DNA of 64,000 bases from Tunturiibacter gelidiferens. GTDB lineage: Bacteria > Acidobacteriota > Terriglobia > Terriglobales > Acidobacteriaceae. The notes beneath the pieces are model-generated. The model did no database searches, was not told the DNA's origin, and worked only from the letters and a program-made list of their open reading frames with translations. This document shows positions 1 to 9,082 of this stretch, one piece after another (position 1 is the first letter of the stretch; each line of letters opens with the position of its first letter). The stretch is from the NCBI RefSeq assembly GCF_013410115.1, contig NZ_JACCCV010000001.1:1922001-1986000 (forward strand), given 5' to 3'. Position numbers and translations under genes: made by a program.

Positions 1-1312
1 CGATGGTTGGCAGCTTTGCGATCTGGGTGAATCGCCGGGTGGCGGGATTGGAGTGCAAGAGCTGGCCGTAGATGTTGACGATCCAGAGGGAGCCGTCGGG
101 AGATTGGGTGATGCCGTCTGTCTTTTCGAAGGGAGCTGGCGGAAGAGCCTTTGACGGGAGGATGTGGTTTTGAGCTTCGTCGAGCTGGCTTACCTGAGAT
201 TCGTCCCCGAACCAGATGTGTCTTTGACGATCGCGGAAGATGGTCCAGACGATGTCGTTGCTGAGGCCCTGAGAGACTGTCCAGTTTTCTACGTCGTCGT
301 AGCCGAGCCAGCGGCGGAGACCATGTCCGCGGCTGCTGAACCAGAGGGAGCCGTTCTGGTCGGAGAAGATGGTGCTGATGTCGGGGAAATCGAGGCCGTT
401 GGCGCGGTCGAAGAACTGCCAACGATCGCCGCTCCAACGGGCTATGCCGGAGGCGGTCTGCGTCAGGACGCATCCGTTGCGATCTTCGGCGATGGTGAGG
501 ATACCTGATCCGCTGAAGGTCCCGAGGGTGTCCGGAGCTATGCTGCGGTCAATGAAGGCGCTGCTTCCGGGGGTGAGAGCGCGGATGTGCTGGCTGTCTC
601 TTATCCAGAGCGCATTCTGGCGATCACGAAAGATAACTCGCCACGGCTCGGCGGAAACTCCTTGTTGAGCGCCCAGTATTTCGATCTGACTTCCGTTGAT
701 GTGACAGAGCTGTTGTGCGCAGCCCAGCCAGAGGGTGCCGTCGCGATCTGCGAAGACGTTGTGCAGCTGGGAGAGCGCGGGATGTGTGGCGATCTGCTGA
801 GGATTGAAGTAGGGCGTGACGATCCAGTGTTGCGGCGTGCCGGCGGGCTGAGCGAGCATCAACGCGCCCTTGTTGAGGAAGAGGATGTGGCGGGAGTCGA
901 TGGAAGTGAGATGCTGGCCGGGGGTGAACTGTGCGCCGGGTGTGAAGGGAATGGCTTCGAAGCGAGAGCCCGAGAGATAGTAGAGGTGATCGTTGGTCGC
1001 TACCCAGATGCGGCCGGAGTCGTCCTGATAGACGTCGATGACCAGGCTTTCGAGGATTCCGTCAGCCGCACCAAAGCGATGAAACTCTGCGCCGTCGTAG
1101 CGAAAGAGGCCGTTTTCGGTGGCGGCCCAGAGATATCCTGTCTTGTCCTGTATGAGTTTGAAGACGTCGTGATTTTTGAGGCCTTCGTCCTGATCGAAGC
1201 GTTGAAAGGTAAATTGCTGGGCGTTGAGATGGAGCGTTATGGCTAAGAGGATCGCTATGATCGACGGGAGCGGGAAGGTAAAGGGAAAGGCGGGTGTGTT
1301 GGGACGGGGCAA
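1..1312 (-). CDS. Two-component regulator propeller sensor, N-terminal part (runs off the left edge)
   Basis: Reading the minus strand from about 1312 to base 1 gives one open frame of about 437 codons with no stop. It opens with a hydrophobic signal-like stretch (IIAILLAITLHLNAQ) and then shows repeated beta-propeller blades with the reg_prop signature: LWAATENGLF, IWVATNDHLYY, LWLGCAQQ, LWFSSRGHGLRRW, IWFGDESQ and LWIVNIYG. Such propellers form the periplasmic sensor part of hybrid histidine kinases, GGDEF or LuxR/LytTR-type proteins; the output domain lies outside the window, so the class is unknown. No ATG fits. TTG at 1312-1310, preceded by AAGAGA, is chosen; GTG at 1333-1331 is in frame as an alternative. 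It is divergent from the rhamnose regulator, so a role in sensing plant polysaccharide products is plausible but inferred. Confidence 0.8.
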   Translation of the reverse strand, partial: MPRPNTPAFPFTFPLPSIIAILLAITLHLNAQQFTFQRFDQDEGLKNHDVFKLIQDKTGYLWAATENGLFRYDGAEFHRFGAADGILESLVIDVYQDDSGRIWVATNDHLYYLSGSRFEAIPFTPGAQFTPGQHLTSIDSRHILFLNKGALMLAQPAGTPQHWIVTPYFNPQQIATHPALSQLHNVFADRDGTLWLGCAQQLCHINGSQIEILGAQQGVSAEPWRVIFRDRQNALWIRDSQHIRALTPGSSAFIDRSIAPDTLGTFSGSGILTIAEDRNGCVLTQTASGIARWSGDRWQFFDRANGLDFPDISTIFSDQNGSLWFSSRGHGLRRWLGYDDVENWTVSQGLSNDIVWTIFRDRQRHIWFGDESQVSQLDEAQNHILPSKALPPAPFEKTDGITQSPDGSLWIVNIYGQLLHSNPATRRFTQIAKLPTI

Positions 1313-1505
1313 GGTATTTCTCTTGTAGCACACCGCAGATTGGAAAACACAGAGGGTTACATTACCGTCTTTCTAGGAACTGTAGGGAGCGAAAGTCGAC
1401 GGTGCGTACTGTTTGCTTCCGGGCCAGACGGGGAATTCCATTAGCGAAACTAACGCATGTGCCGCATAATGGATCGGCTGAGTGGTTGCTCCTCAGCGGG
1501 AGACT

Positions 1506-2606
1506 ATGGCGGTACGAAAGACCTCGAAAAGACTTTATCTGATTCCTGTGTTGTCGAAGGCGCTGGATATTCTGGAGCTGCTGCAGTCGGAAAATCAGCC
1601 GATGACGCTGGAATCGATCCATCGACAGACGCGGATCTCGAAGACGACCGTCTACCGGGTGTTGAAGACGTTTGTTCATCGCGGATATCTTTCGCAGTCC
1701 CCCGATGGGATGTACCGGCAGGTGACGCGGCCGAAGAAGATGCGTTTCGGGTTTGGCGGGCAGAGCGCGGATATGCCGTTTTCGGTGGAGGTGACCGAGA
1801 GTTTGAAGGATGCGGCTGCGGCGGTGGGCGTCGATCTGCTGATTCTGGATAACCGTTATGACTCTGCAACTGCTTTGAGGAACGCAGAAGAGTTTGTCTC
1901 AAGCAAAGTGGATCTGGTGATCGAGTTCCAGGTGGAGCAAGAGGTTGCGCCGATGATCGGTGACAAGATTGCGGGAGCGAAGATTCCGCTGATTGCGATC
2001 GATATTCCGCATCCTCACGCGACTTATTTTGGAGTGGATAACTACCGGGTTGGAATTGAGGCGGGAGAGACGCTGGGGGCGCATGCGACGACGAGTTGGG
2101 AGGGGAAGGTTGATTGGGTGATCGGGCTGGATCTGGCTGAGGCGGGGCAGCTGGTGCAGAGCCGGATTACGGGTGCGTTTGAAGGAGTGAGGAGTGGACA
2201 TCCGGAGTTACCGGTGGAGGTCTTTGTTCGGATCGACGGGCGGGGGATGCGCGACCGGAGTAAGAAGCTGATCTCGGATTTTCTGCAGCGACATCCCAAG
2301 GACAGACACATTCTGATTGCTGCGGCTACGGACTCGAGTGCGCTGGGTGCGGTGGATGCGGTGCGAGAGCAGAAACGCGAGAAGCATGTGGCGATTGTGG
2401 GGCAGGATTGCATTGCAGAGGCCATGCAGGAGATGCGGAAGGACAAATCACCGCTGATCGGATCGGTTTCGCATGAGGCGAGCTCGTATGGGCCGAGTTT
2501 GATTCATCTTGGACTGTCGCTGCTGCGGGGACAGACGGTTCCTCCTTACAACTATGTGGCCCATAAGATGGTGACCCGGGAGTCACTTAGTGTAGTGCGA
2601 GTTTGA
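1506..2606 (+). CDS. Hybrid transcriptional regulator: IclR-type HTH plus sugar-binding (type 1 periplasmic-binding-like) domain
   Basis: A 366-residue protein. Residues about 8-72 form an IclR-like winged helix-turn-helix (IPVLSKALDILELL ... SKTTVYRVLKTFVHRGYL). Residues about 82-355 resemble RbsB/RhaS-type sugar-binding proteins: an FGFGGQSADMPF opening, VDLVIEFQVE, IPLIAIDIPHP, IAAATDSSALGAVDAV and VAIVGQDC. There is no signal peptide, so it should act in the cytoplasm as a ligand-controlled DNA-binding protein. The pairing is unusual: LacI regulators join this ligand domain to a LacI HTH, and IclR proteins carry a GAF-like domain instead. The ATG at 1506 has GGGAG seven bases upstream; an in-frame GTG at 1482 is less likely. 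It directly precedes the rhamnose genes on the same strand, so L-rhamnose or L-rhamnulose is the inferred ligand. Confidence 0.85.
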   Translation: MAVRKTSKRLYLIPVLSKALDILELLQSENQPMTLESIHRQTRISKTTVYRVLKTFVHRGYLSQSPDGMYRQVTRPKKMRFGFGGQSADMPFSVEVTESLKDAAAAVGVDLLILDNRYDSATALRNAEEFVSSKVDLVIEFQVEQEVAPMIGDKIAGAKIPLIAIDIPHPHATYFGVDNYRVGIEAGETLGAHATTSWEGKVDWVIGLDLAEAGQLVQSRITGAFEGVRSGHPELPVEVFVRIDGRGMRDRSKKLISDFLQRHPKDRHILIAAATDSSALGAVDAVREQKREKHVAIVGQDCIAEAMQEMRKDKSPLIGSVSHEASSYGPSLIHLGLSLLRGQTVPPYNYVAHKMVTRESLSVVRV

Positions 2607-2701
2607 GGGTTATTTTCTCATTGGAAATAGTTGCCGTATTGGTGTTGTGTGTGGAATGATAGTCGGGGCCTGGAATTGGCCGAGACGATAGAGGTTGACA
2701 C

Positions 2702-4912
2702 ATGACGACGGCACAGAGTGGGCTGCGGTTTTTGGAAGATCGTTGGGACGAGGCGGTCGCGGCAAAACTGGATGCACCGGAGCTGCTGAGATATAGATCG
2801 AACCTGTTGGGTTCGGATCTGCGGATTACCAACTTCGGCGGTGGAAATACCAGTTCGAAGCTGGAGCAGGTCGATCCGCTGGATGGAGGGACGAAGCAGA
2901 TTCTTTGGGTGAAGGGGAGCGGAGGAGATCTGGGCAGCATCAAGCGTGCGGGGTTTGCGACGCTTTACATGGAGAAGCTGCTGGCGCTGGAGAAGGCGTA
3001 TCGCGGGGTCGATCTCGAAGACGAGATGGTGGAGATGTACCCGCTGTGTACGTTCGGGAATAATCCTGTTGCGGCTTCGATTGATACTCCGCTGCATGGC
3101 TTTTTGCCGTTTGCCCATGTGGACCATCTGCACCCGGACTGGGGGATCGCGCTGGCGGCCTCGGCGAATGGGAAGATCAAGATGGAGGAGTTCAATAAGG
3201 AGTTTGGACACAAGCTGGTGTGGCTGCCTTGGCAGAGGCCCGGGTTTGAGCTGGGCATGATGTTGAAGAAGATCGTGGAGGAGATGCCGGGGTGCGATGG
3301 CGTGGTGCTTGGCGGCCATGGGCTGTTTACGTGGGGAGATACGCAGCGCGAGAGCTACCTGAATACGATTACGATCATCGATCAGCTGGGGCAGTTTATT
3401 GAACGGCATGGTTCCGTTGCGGGGCATGTGCACTTTGGCGGGCGCGAGGTAAAGATTCGCGAGGACAGGGCGGACGTGGCCTTGCGGGTGATGCCCTATC
3501 TGCGTGGGGTTGTGTCGCGTAAGCAGAGGTGGATTGGGAGTTTTAGTGATCTGCCGCAGGTGATGGAGTTTGTGAACTCGGCGCAGGCGGAGAGGCTAGC
3601 ACATTTGGGGACGAGCTGCCCGGACCACTTTATTCGTACGAAGATTCGGCCGATGTTTATCAAGTGGAACCCGGCGGGTGAGCCAGCGGAGTTGAAGGAG
3701 CTGATCGAGACGTCGCTTGAGACGTATCGTGTGGAGTATGCGGAGTACTACAAAAAACACGCGGTGAAGGATTCGCCTGCTGTGCGCGATGCAAGCCCCA
3801 CGGTGGTTCTGGTGCCGGGTGTGGGAATGTTCAGCTTTGGAAAGAACAAGACGGAGTCGCGGATTACCGGCGAGTTCTATATCAATGCGATTGGCGTGAT
3901 GCAGGGCGCGGGGGCTCTGGGCGGGGGTGTGGTCTGCAACGATATTCCACAGGCTGGACCGGCGGCTTCCGCGGATCAGTTTACGGTGCATGCGAACTAT
4001 GTTGCGCTACCGCCGAGTGAGGCGTTTCGGATTGAATACTGGAAGCTGGAAGAGGCGAAGATTCGGAGACAGCCGCCAGAGAAGGAGCTGAGCCGTCGAA
4101 TCGCTCTGGTGGTTGGCGGAGGTAGTGGGATTGGGCGTGAAGTTGCGCTAATGGCGGCTGCGAGGGGGGCGCATGTTGTGGTTGCTGACCGCGATGTGAA
4201 GGGTGCCGAGGCGGTTGCTGAAGAGGTGAAGGCGATTGCCGGGAAAGAGGCTGTCAGCTGGACGAGCATTGATATTCGTGACCGGAAGACGATCAAGGCT
4301 GCTCTCGAGTCGACGGTGAAGCAGTTTGGTGGAATCGATATCTTGATCAATACAGCTGCCTTGTTTCCTTCCTCGCCGGATGGTGTGATCAGTGATGCGC
4401 AGTGGGCTTTGACGCTCGAAGTTAATGTCACGGCGAACTACCTGCTGACGGATGAGGCGGCGAAGATCTTCGCGGAGCAGGGACTGGACGCGAGCGTGGT
4501 GCTGACGAGTTCGGCGAATGCGGTTGTGGCGAAACGTGGCAGCGAGGCGTACGACGTGAGTAAGGCGGCGTTGAGTCACCTGGTTCGGGAGCTGGCGGTT
4601 TCGCTTTCGCCTAAGGTGCGGGTGAATGGGATTAGTCCGGCTACGGTAGTGAAGGGCTCGACGATGTTTCCGCGGGATCGCGTGATTGCTTCGTTGAAGA
4701 AGTACAAGCTGCCGTTTGAAGAGACCGATACGGATGATGGATTGCGAAATGAGCTGGCGCAGTTTTATGCGACGCGGACTTTGACGCATCAGCCTATTGA
4801 TCCGAAGGATTGTGCAGAGGCGATTATGTTCCTTGCGGGGCCTCTGGCTCGCTGCACAACGGGGCATTTGATTCCGGTGGACGGCGGTTTGACGGAAGCG
4901 TATCTGCGATAG
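2702..4912 (+). CDS. rhaEW: Bifunctional rhamnulose-1-phosphate aldolase / short-chain dehydrogenase
   Basis: A 736-residue two-domain enzyme. The N-terminal class II aldolase domain (about 25-430) has the FGGGNTSSK phosphate-binding motif near residue 44 and GGHGLFTWG near 203. The C-terminal SDR domain starts near 461, with VGGGSGIG near 468 and the catalytic YDVSK near 617, and ends in the usual DGGLTEAYLR. In this family the aldolase splits L-rhamnulose-1-phosphate into dihydroxyacetone phosphate and L-lactaldehyde, and the dehydrogenase domain converts the lactaldehyde. It lies 95 bp after the hybrid regulator and 12 bp before rhamnulokinase, clearly one operon. The length agrees with known fused aldolase-dehydrogenases. 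No L-rhamnose isomerase is seen nearby, so that step must be encoded elsewhere. Confidence 0.93.
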   Translation: MTTAQSGLRFLEDRWDEAVAAKLDAPELLRYRSNLLGSDLRITNFGGGNTSSKLEQVDPLDGGTKQILWVKGSGGDLGSIKRAGFATLYMEKLLALEKAYRGVDLEDEMVEMYPLCTFGNNPVAASIDTPLHGFLPFAHVDHLHPDWGIALAASANGKIKMEEFNKEFGHKLVWLPWQRPGFELGMMLKKIVEEMPGCDGVVLGGHGLFTWGDTQRESYLNTITIIDQLGQFIERHGSVAGHVHFGGREVKIREDRADVALRVMPYLRGVVSRKQRWIGSFSDLPQVMEFVNSAQAERLAHLGTSCPDHFIRTKIRPMFIKWNPAGEPAELKELIETSLETYRVEYAEYYKKHAVKDSPAVRDASPTVVLVPGVGMFSFGKNKTESRITGEFYINAIGVMQGAGALGGGVVCNDIPQAGPAASADQFTVHANYVALPPSEAFRIEYWKLEEAKIRRQPPEKELSRRIALVVGGGSGIGREVALMAAARGAHVVVADRDVKGAEAVAEEVKAIAGKEAVSWTSIDIRDRKTIKAALESTVKQFGGIDILINTAALFPSSPDGVISDAQWALTLEVNVTANYLLTDEAAKIFAEQGLDASVVLTSSANAVVAKRGSEAYDVSKAALSHLVRELAVSLSPKVRVNGISPATVVKGSTMFPRDRVIASLKKYKLPFEETDTDDGLRNELAQFYATRTLTHQPIDPKDCAEAIMFLAGPLARCTTGHLIPVDGGLTEAYLR

Positions 4913-4924
4913 GAGAGGCACGCG

Positions 4925-6409
4925 ATGAGACGGACGCCAGATAGGGCGCTGGTTCCGCACGATACGCGGGCTTTGGTAGCGGTGGACCTGGGAGCGGAGA
5001 GTTGCCGGGTTTCGCTGCTGCGCTGGGTGGCGGGACGGCCGGTGATGACGGTGGTGAATCGGTTTGCCAACGCTCCTCGTGAGGCGGATGGTGGACTGCG
5101 CTGGGATTTAGGGATGATCGAAGCCGGGTTGAAGCATGGGCTTCGACTCTGCGCGGAGATTGCAGTGGAGGGCGTGCGCTCGATTGCGGTGGATGGTTGG
5201 GCAGTGGACTATGTGCGCGTGGATGCAGATGGAAGGGCGCTCGCTGATCCATTTTGTTATCGCGATGAGAGGACGATTGAGGCGGAGCAGAGTCTGCACC
5301 TCGAGATTGCGCCTGAGCGACTGCGCGAGTGCACGGGGGTGCAGTTGCTTCGTATTAACACTCTGTATCAGCTGTATGCGGATCGGTTGCAGGGACTGCC
5401 TGCGGGTAGTCAGTGGATGAATCTGCCGGAGTATATTTTGTCGCGTTGGGGTGGGGCGCCGGTGGCGGAGTTTACGAACGCGACTCACTCGCAGATGGTG
5501 GATCTGAAGACCCGGAGGTGGTGCGAGGAGATCTTTCAGGCGGCGGAGCTGAATGTTGAGCTTGCGCCGAAGCTGGTTCCTTCGGGGACTGAGGTTGGCA
5601 GGTTGAGTGGCGAGTTGGCGGAGCTGGCGGCGTTTCGCGATACGGTGCTGATCGCTCCGGCTTGCCATGACACTGCTTCGGCGATTGCGGGAATTCCTGC
5701 GGTGGGGGACGACTGGGCTTACATCAGCTCTGGAACGTGGTCGCTTGTGGGGACTGTGCTGGAGGAGCCGAGGAATGATGCGGCTGCGGCGGCGGAGAAC
5801 TTCACGAACCTCGGCGCGGTGGGAGGAAGAGTCTGCTTTCACAAGAATGTGAACGGCATGTGGCTGATCCGGCAGTGTCTACATCAGTGGGCGGCGGAGG
5901 GCCGGGAGTGGAGTGTGCCGGATTTGGTGGCTGCGGCGGAGAAAGTGGCGAAACCCGTTGGGCTGTTGGATGTGGATGACTCTGATCTGCTGCTGGCCGG
6001 AGGGATGCCACAGAGGATTAATGCGCAACGGGTGAGGATGGGGTTAGTGGCTTTGGGGGAAGGACCGGAGAATGCTCCGGCTTTTGCGAGTTTGATCTTT
6101 CATAGCCTGGCGGCTCGGTATGCGGAGGTGCTGGAGCGCGTGGCGTACCACAGTGGCAAGAGGTTGAAGCGACTGTTTGTGGTGGGTGGTGGGAGTCAAA
6201 ATGATTTTTTGAATCGGCTGACGCAGGAGGCTACGGGGTTGGAGTTGTTTCGTGGCTCGGCGGAGAGCTCGACGGTTGGGAACTTTGCGGTGCAGCTGGC
6301 GGTGCTGGAGGGTAGCCGGGATGATGTGACCGGTGCGGATGCAGAGCAGGTTTCGCGTTGGGCGGGGCGATTGGCATTGGCGCTGGAAGAGGCGGTTACG
6401 AAGAGTTAG
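4925..6409 (+). CDS. rhaB: Rhamnulokinase
   Basis: A 494-residue FGGY-type sugar kinase that phosphorylates L-rhamnulose to L-rhamnulose-1-phosphate, the substrate of the upstream aldolase. Visible features are the N-terminal phosphate loop AVDLGAESCRVSLL (about 18-31), DGWAVDYVRVD near residue 96, the mid-protein ISSGTWSLVG typical of RhaB, and the C-terminal VVGGGSQNDFLNRL adenosine-binding motif. An AGGAGAGG ribosome-binding site overlaps the stop region of the aldolase gene, which points to translational coupling. Length and motifs match RhaB better than xylulokinase or gluconate kinase. Confidence 0.95.
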   Translation: MRRTPDRALVPHDTRALVAVDLGAESCRVSLLRWVAGRPVMTVVNRFANAPREADGGLRWDLGMIEAGLKHGLRLCAEIAVEGVRSIAVDGWAVDYVRVDADGRALADPFCYRDERTIEAEQSLHLEIAPERLRECTGVQLLRINTLYQLYADRLQGLPAGSQWMNLPEYILSRWGGAPVAEFTNATHSQMVDLKTRRWCEEIFQAAELNVELAPKLVPSGTEVGRLSGELAELAAFRDTVLIAPACHDTASAIAGIPAVGDDWAYISSGTWSLVGTVLEEPRNDAAAAAENFTNLGAVGGRVCFHKNVNGMWLIRQCLHQWAAEGREWSVPDLVAAAEKVAKPVGLLDVDDSDLLLAGGMPQRINAQRVRMGLVALGEGPENAPAFASLIFHSLAARYAEVLERVAYHSGKRLKRLFVVGGGSQNDFLNRLTQEATGLELFRGSAESSTVGNFAVQLAVLEGSRDDVTGADAEQVSRWAGRLALALEEAVTKS

Positions 6410-6434
6410 CACTCGCGTGGTAGGCTTCCCTTGC

Positions 6435-7895
6435 ATGTCTGCTCATCCTTTTGATCTTGTTGCTTCTGCCTCCGCTGAGATGGTTCGCGAAGGTTTTCGT
6501 ACCGATTTTCCTGACGGCAGCGACGCGCAGGTGGCGGCGATTCGTGCGGCTGAGGGAGCGAAGGCCGATGCGGATGTTCGCGATCTGCGTGGGCTGTCGT
6601 GGTCTTCGATCGACAATGACACTTCGCGGGATCTGGACCAGATTGAGGTAGCCGAACGCGTGGAAGGTGGGGTGCGCGTTAGGGTCGGGGTTGCCGATGT
6701 TTCGGCTTCGGTGCTGAAGGATACGCCGCTGGATCGTCATGCGGCGGAGCAGACGCAGACGGTGTACACGGCGGTGCGGAACTTTTCCATGCTGCCGACG
6801 GAGCTTTCCACGGATCTGACTTCGTTGAATGAAGACGAGGATCGGATGGCGGTGGTTGTCGAGTTTGTGGTGGACGGTCGAGGGAAGGTGCAGGACACTG
6901 CCATCTACAGGGCGCAGGTTCGGAACACGGCGCAGCTAGCGTACAGCCACGTCGGGCCGTGGCTTGAAGGGAAAGCGGGGCCGGATGCGAAGGTGGCTGC
7001 TTCGGCGGAGTTGCAGGAGCAGTTGCGATTGCAGGATGAGGCGGCGGTGGCGCTGCGGGCTGAGCGAGTGAAGATGGGAGCGCTGGAGTTCAACCGGGCG
7101 GAGGCCGATCCGGTGGTTGTGGATGGCAAGGTGGAGTCGATTGGCACGGCGTTTCATAACCGGGCGAGCGATTTGATTGAAGAGTTGATGATTGCTACGA
7201 ACGAGACGATGGCGCGGACGCTGCGGGCTGCGAAGCGATCTTCAATTCGTAGGGTGGTGAGGTCGCCAGAGCGATGGGCGCGGATTGTGGAGCTTGTGGG
7301 GAGGTATGGGACGGTGTTGCCGGGGAATCCAGACTCGGGCGCGCTGAACGCGTTTCTGCAGGCACAGAGGCAGTCAGATGCGGTGCATTATCCGGATCTG
7401 TCGCTGGCGATCATCAAGCTGATGGGGCCGGGGGAGTATGTTCTGGCTAAGGGAGATGAGCCGGAGCAACAGGGGCACTTCGGGTTGGCGGCGCAGGATT
7501 ATTCCCACTCGACGGCGCCGAACCGACGCTTCGTGGACCTGGTGACGCAGCGGGTGGTGAAGGCAATGCTGGCGGGGGAGGCTGCTCCTTATACCGACGA
7601 TGAGCTTGAGGCGATTGCGAAGCACTGCAATGAGAGGGAGTCGGCTGCGCGTAAGGTGGAACGGGCGATGCTGAAGCGAGTCGCAGCGGTGGCTCTGGCC
7701 GGTAGCCTGGGGAAGAGCTTTCATGGAGTGATTACCGGCGCGAACGATAAGGGGACCTATGTTCGGGTATTCGATCCTCCGGTGGAGGGTAAGGTGGTGC
7801 GAGGCGCGCAGGGGCTGGACGTGGGGGACATGGTAGATGTGACGCTGCTGCATACTGATCCGCAAAATGCGTTCATCGACTTCGCACATGGGTGA
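6435..7895 (+). CDS. RNB-domain 3'-5' exoribonuclease (RNase II/R family)
   Basis: A 486-residue protein with an RNB catalytic domain. The acidic metal-binding cluster SIDNDTSRDLDQIE lies at about 57-70, followed by VGVADVSASV and the late RNB motif YSHSTAPNRRFVDLVTQR. The last 60 or so residues (HGVITGANDKGTYVRVFDPP ... VDVTLLHTDP) look like a degenerate S1/OB RNA-binding domain. N-terminal cold-shock domains of RNase R are absent, so this is the short RNB type. The ATG at 6435 lies 25 bp after rhaB with no good ribosome-binding site. An in-frame alternative start inside rhaB exists but the MSAHPF start is preferred. Its place behind sugar genes probably reflects read-through rather than a role in rhamnose use. 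Confidence 0.9.
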   Translation: MSAHPFDLVASASAEMVREGFRTDFPDGSDAQVAAIRAAEGAKADADVRDLRGLSWSSIDNDTSRDLDQIEVAERVEGGVRVRVGVADVSASVLKDTPLDRHAAEQTQTVYTAVRNFSMLPTELSTDLTSLNEDEDRMAVVVEFVVDGRGKVQDTAIYRAQVRNTAQLAYSHVGPWLEGKAGPDAKVAASAELQEQLRLQDEAAVALRAERVKMGALEFNRAEADPVVVDGKVESIGTAFHNRASDLIEELMIATNETMARTLRAAKRSSIRRVVRSPERWARIVELVGRYGTVLPGNPDSGALNAFLQAQRQSDAVHYPDLSLAIIKLMGPGEYVLAKGDEPEQQGHFGLAAQDYSHSTAPNRRFVDLVTQRVVKAMLAGEAAPYTDDELEAIAKHCNERESAARKVERAMLKRVAAVALAGSLGKSFHGVITGANDKGTYVRVFDPPVEGKVVRGAQGLDVGDMVDVTLLHTDPQNAFIDFAHG

Positions 7896-7919
7896 GGCTG
7901 GAGGACGTCTATGGGGTTG

Positions 7920-8588
7920 CTAAGTTGCGTTGCGGAGGTATTTTTGTTTTGCGCGGCGCAGATCGTCCAGTTGATCGTCGCTCAGGGTCTGCGAGGAGCC
8001 TAGCTGGTGGGCGACGAGGCGGATGTGGGCGAGGTGCTCGACGGTCTCCATCTTGAGGAAGGCGTCGAGGAGCGTGGGACCATACGCTACGGCACCGTGA
8101 TTGGCCATGAGGATGGCGGTGTGATGGGGGATAAAGGGTCTGAGGCTGGCCGCGACCTCGTCGGTACCGGTGGTGGCATATTGTGCCAGTGGGACTGAAC
8201 CGAGGGTCATGACGGCCTCCTGGCAGAGCATCTCGTCGAGGGCGCGGCCGGCGCAGGCGAAGGCGGTTGCGATGGGGGGATGGGAGTGGACGACGGCTTC
8301 GATGTCCGTTCTCATCTGGTAGACGGCGAGGTGCATGCTGAGTTCGCTGGTGACCTTTCGTGAGCCCGTGAGCTGACGTCCTTCGAGGTCGACGATGACC
8401 ATGTCGGAGGGGCGCATGAGGTACTTGCTCATGCCGGTGGGAGTGACCAGCAGGCGCTCCTGATCGAGCCGGACGGAGAGGTTTCCTGAGGTTCCCGGCA
8501 TAAAGCCGAGCCGCGAGAGCCATCTGCCGAACTGGACGAGTTCGCGCCTCAATTCAACTTCTGGTCGGCCGATACATTCTTCGATCAT
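7920..8588 (-). CDS. Class II aldolase/adducin family protein (L-fuculose/rhamnulose phosphate aldolase-like)
   Basis: A 222-residue class II aldolase. It has the phosphate-binding loop MPGTSGNLSVR, the TPTGMSKYLM segment, the zinc-ligand pair VHSHPP and a third histidine in ILMANHGAVAYG. These fit L-fuculose-1-phosphate aldolase, ribulose-5-phosphate 4-epimerase relatives and 5-methylthioribulose-1-phosphate dehydratase; the substrate cannot be fixed from sequence. The start at 8588 is set by AAAGAGGAACG just upstream; an in-frame ATG 18 codons earlier lacks such a site. It faces the rhamnose operon convergently, so it may be a second deoxysugar aldolase of the same catabolic region. Confidence 0.88.
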   Translation of the reverse strand: MIEECIGRPEVELRRELVQFGRWLSRLGFMPGTSGNLSVRLDQERLLVTPTGMSKYLMRPSDMVIVDLEGRQLTGSRKVTSELSMHLAVYQMRTDIEAVVHSHPPIATAFACAGRALDEMLCQEAVMTLGSVPLAQYATTGTDEVAASLRPFIPHHTAILMANHGAVAYGPTLLDAFLKMETVEHLAHIRLVAHQLGSSQTLSDDQLDDLRRAKQKYLRNAT

Positions 8589-9082
8589 CGTTCCTCTTTC
8601 GTTGCCATGAAGTGTAATCCCATTCCGGTTTTCAAAGTGCATGTTTCCTCACAGGATTTCGAATGGAGATGGTTTTATTTGGATGATCGGTTTTGGCGAA
8701 GAGGAGCTTTGCCGGTTTCGCCTATTTTGGCGGAGGCCATGAAGAGGTGAGCGGCGGGAGCGGGCCGATGACGGACGGCGCACGGCTGCCAGTCCGATGG
8801 AAGCGATGTAGTCATACTGTCCGCAGTCGGGGTTGCTCCCAAACTGGCGGGGAAATGATTTGGTTGAGAGGTCCGCATAGACGGTCATAGTTGTTCAGCG
8901 AAGATACACTCTTCGGGGGTCTTTGGTAGAGGAGAGATTTCTTTTATGACAATATTCGCCAGGTCGAGGGTTCTTGAATCTCTTCCAGTCGGTCGAATGA
9001 TGCGGAAGACAATGTTGACGCTCTGGGTATGGATGCCCCGAGCCTCGCTCTGAGCAAGTGTGATGGCTTGGGCTGAGCCGAT
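8589..9082. other. Intergenic stretch without a convincing gene
   Basis: About 490 bp between the class II aldolase start and the 3' end of the first GH39 gene. Short minus-strand frames exist, including one of about 60 codons ending near 8886 and a 79-codon frame overlapping its stop by ATGA, but neither has a recognisable domain or a clear ribosome-binding site. It should contain the promoter of the aldolase gene on its left side. No repeat or hairpin stands out. Confidence 0.5.

Noticed and set aside
8649..8888. A 79-codon minus-strand frame and a shorter frame ending near 8886 upstream of the class II aldolase
   Set aside because: No ribosome-binding site, arginine/serine-rich composition, no recognisable family.
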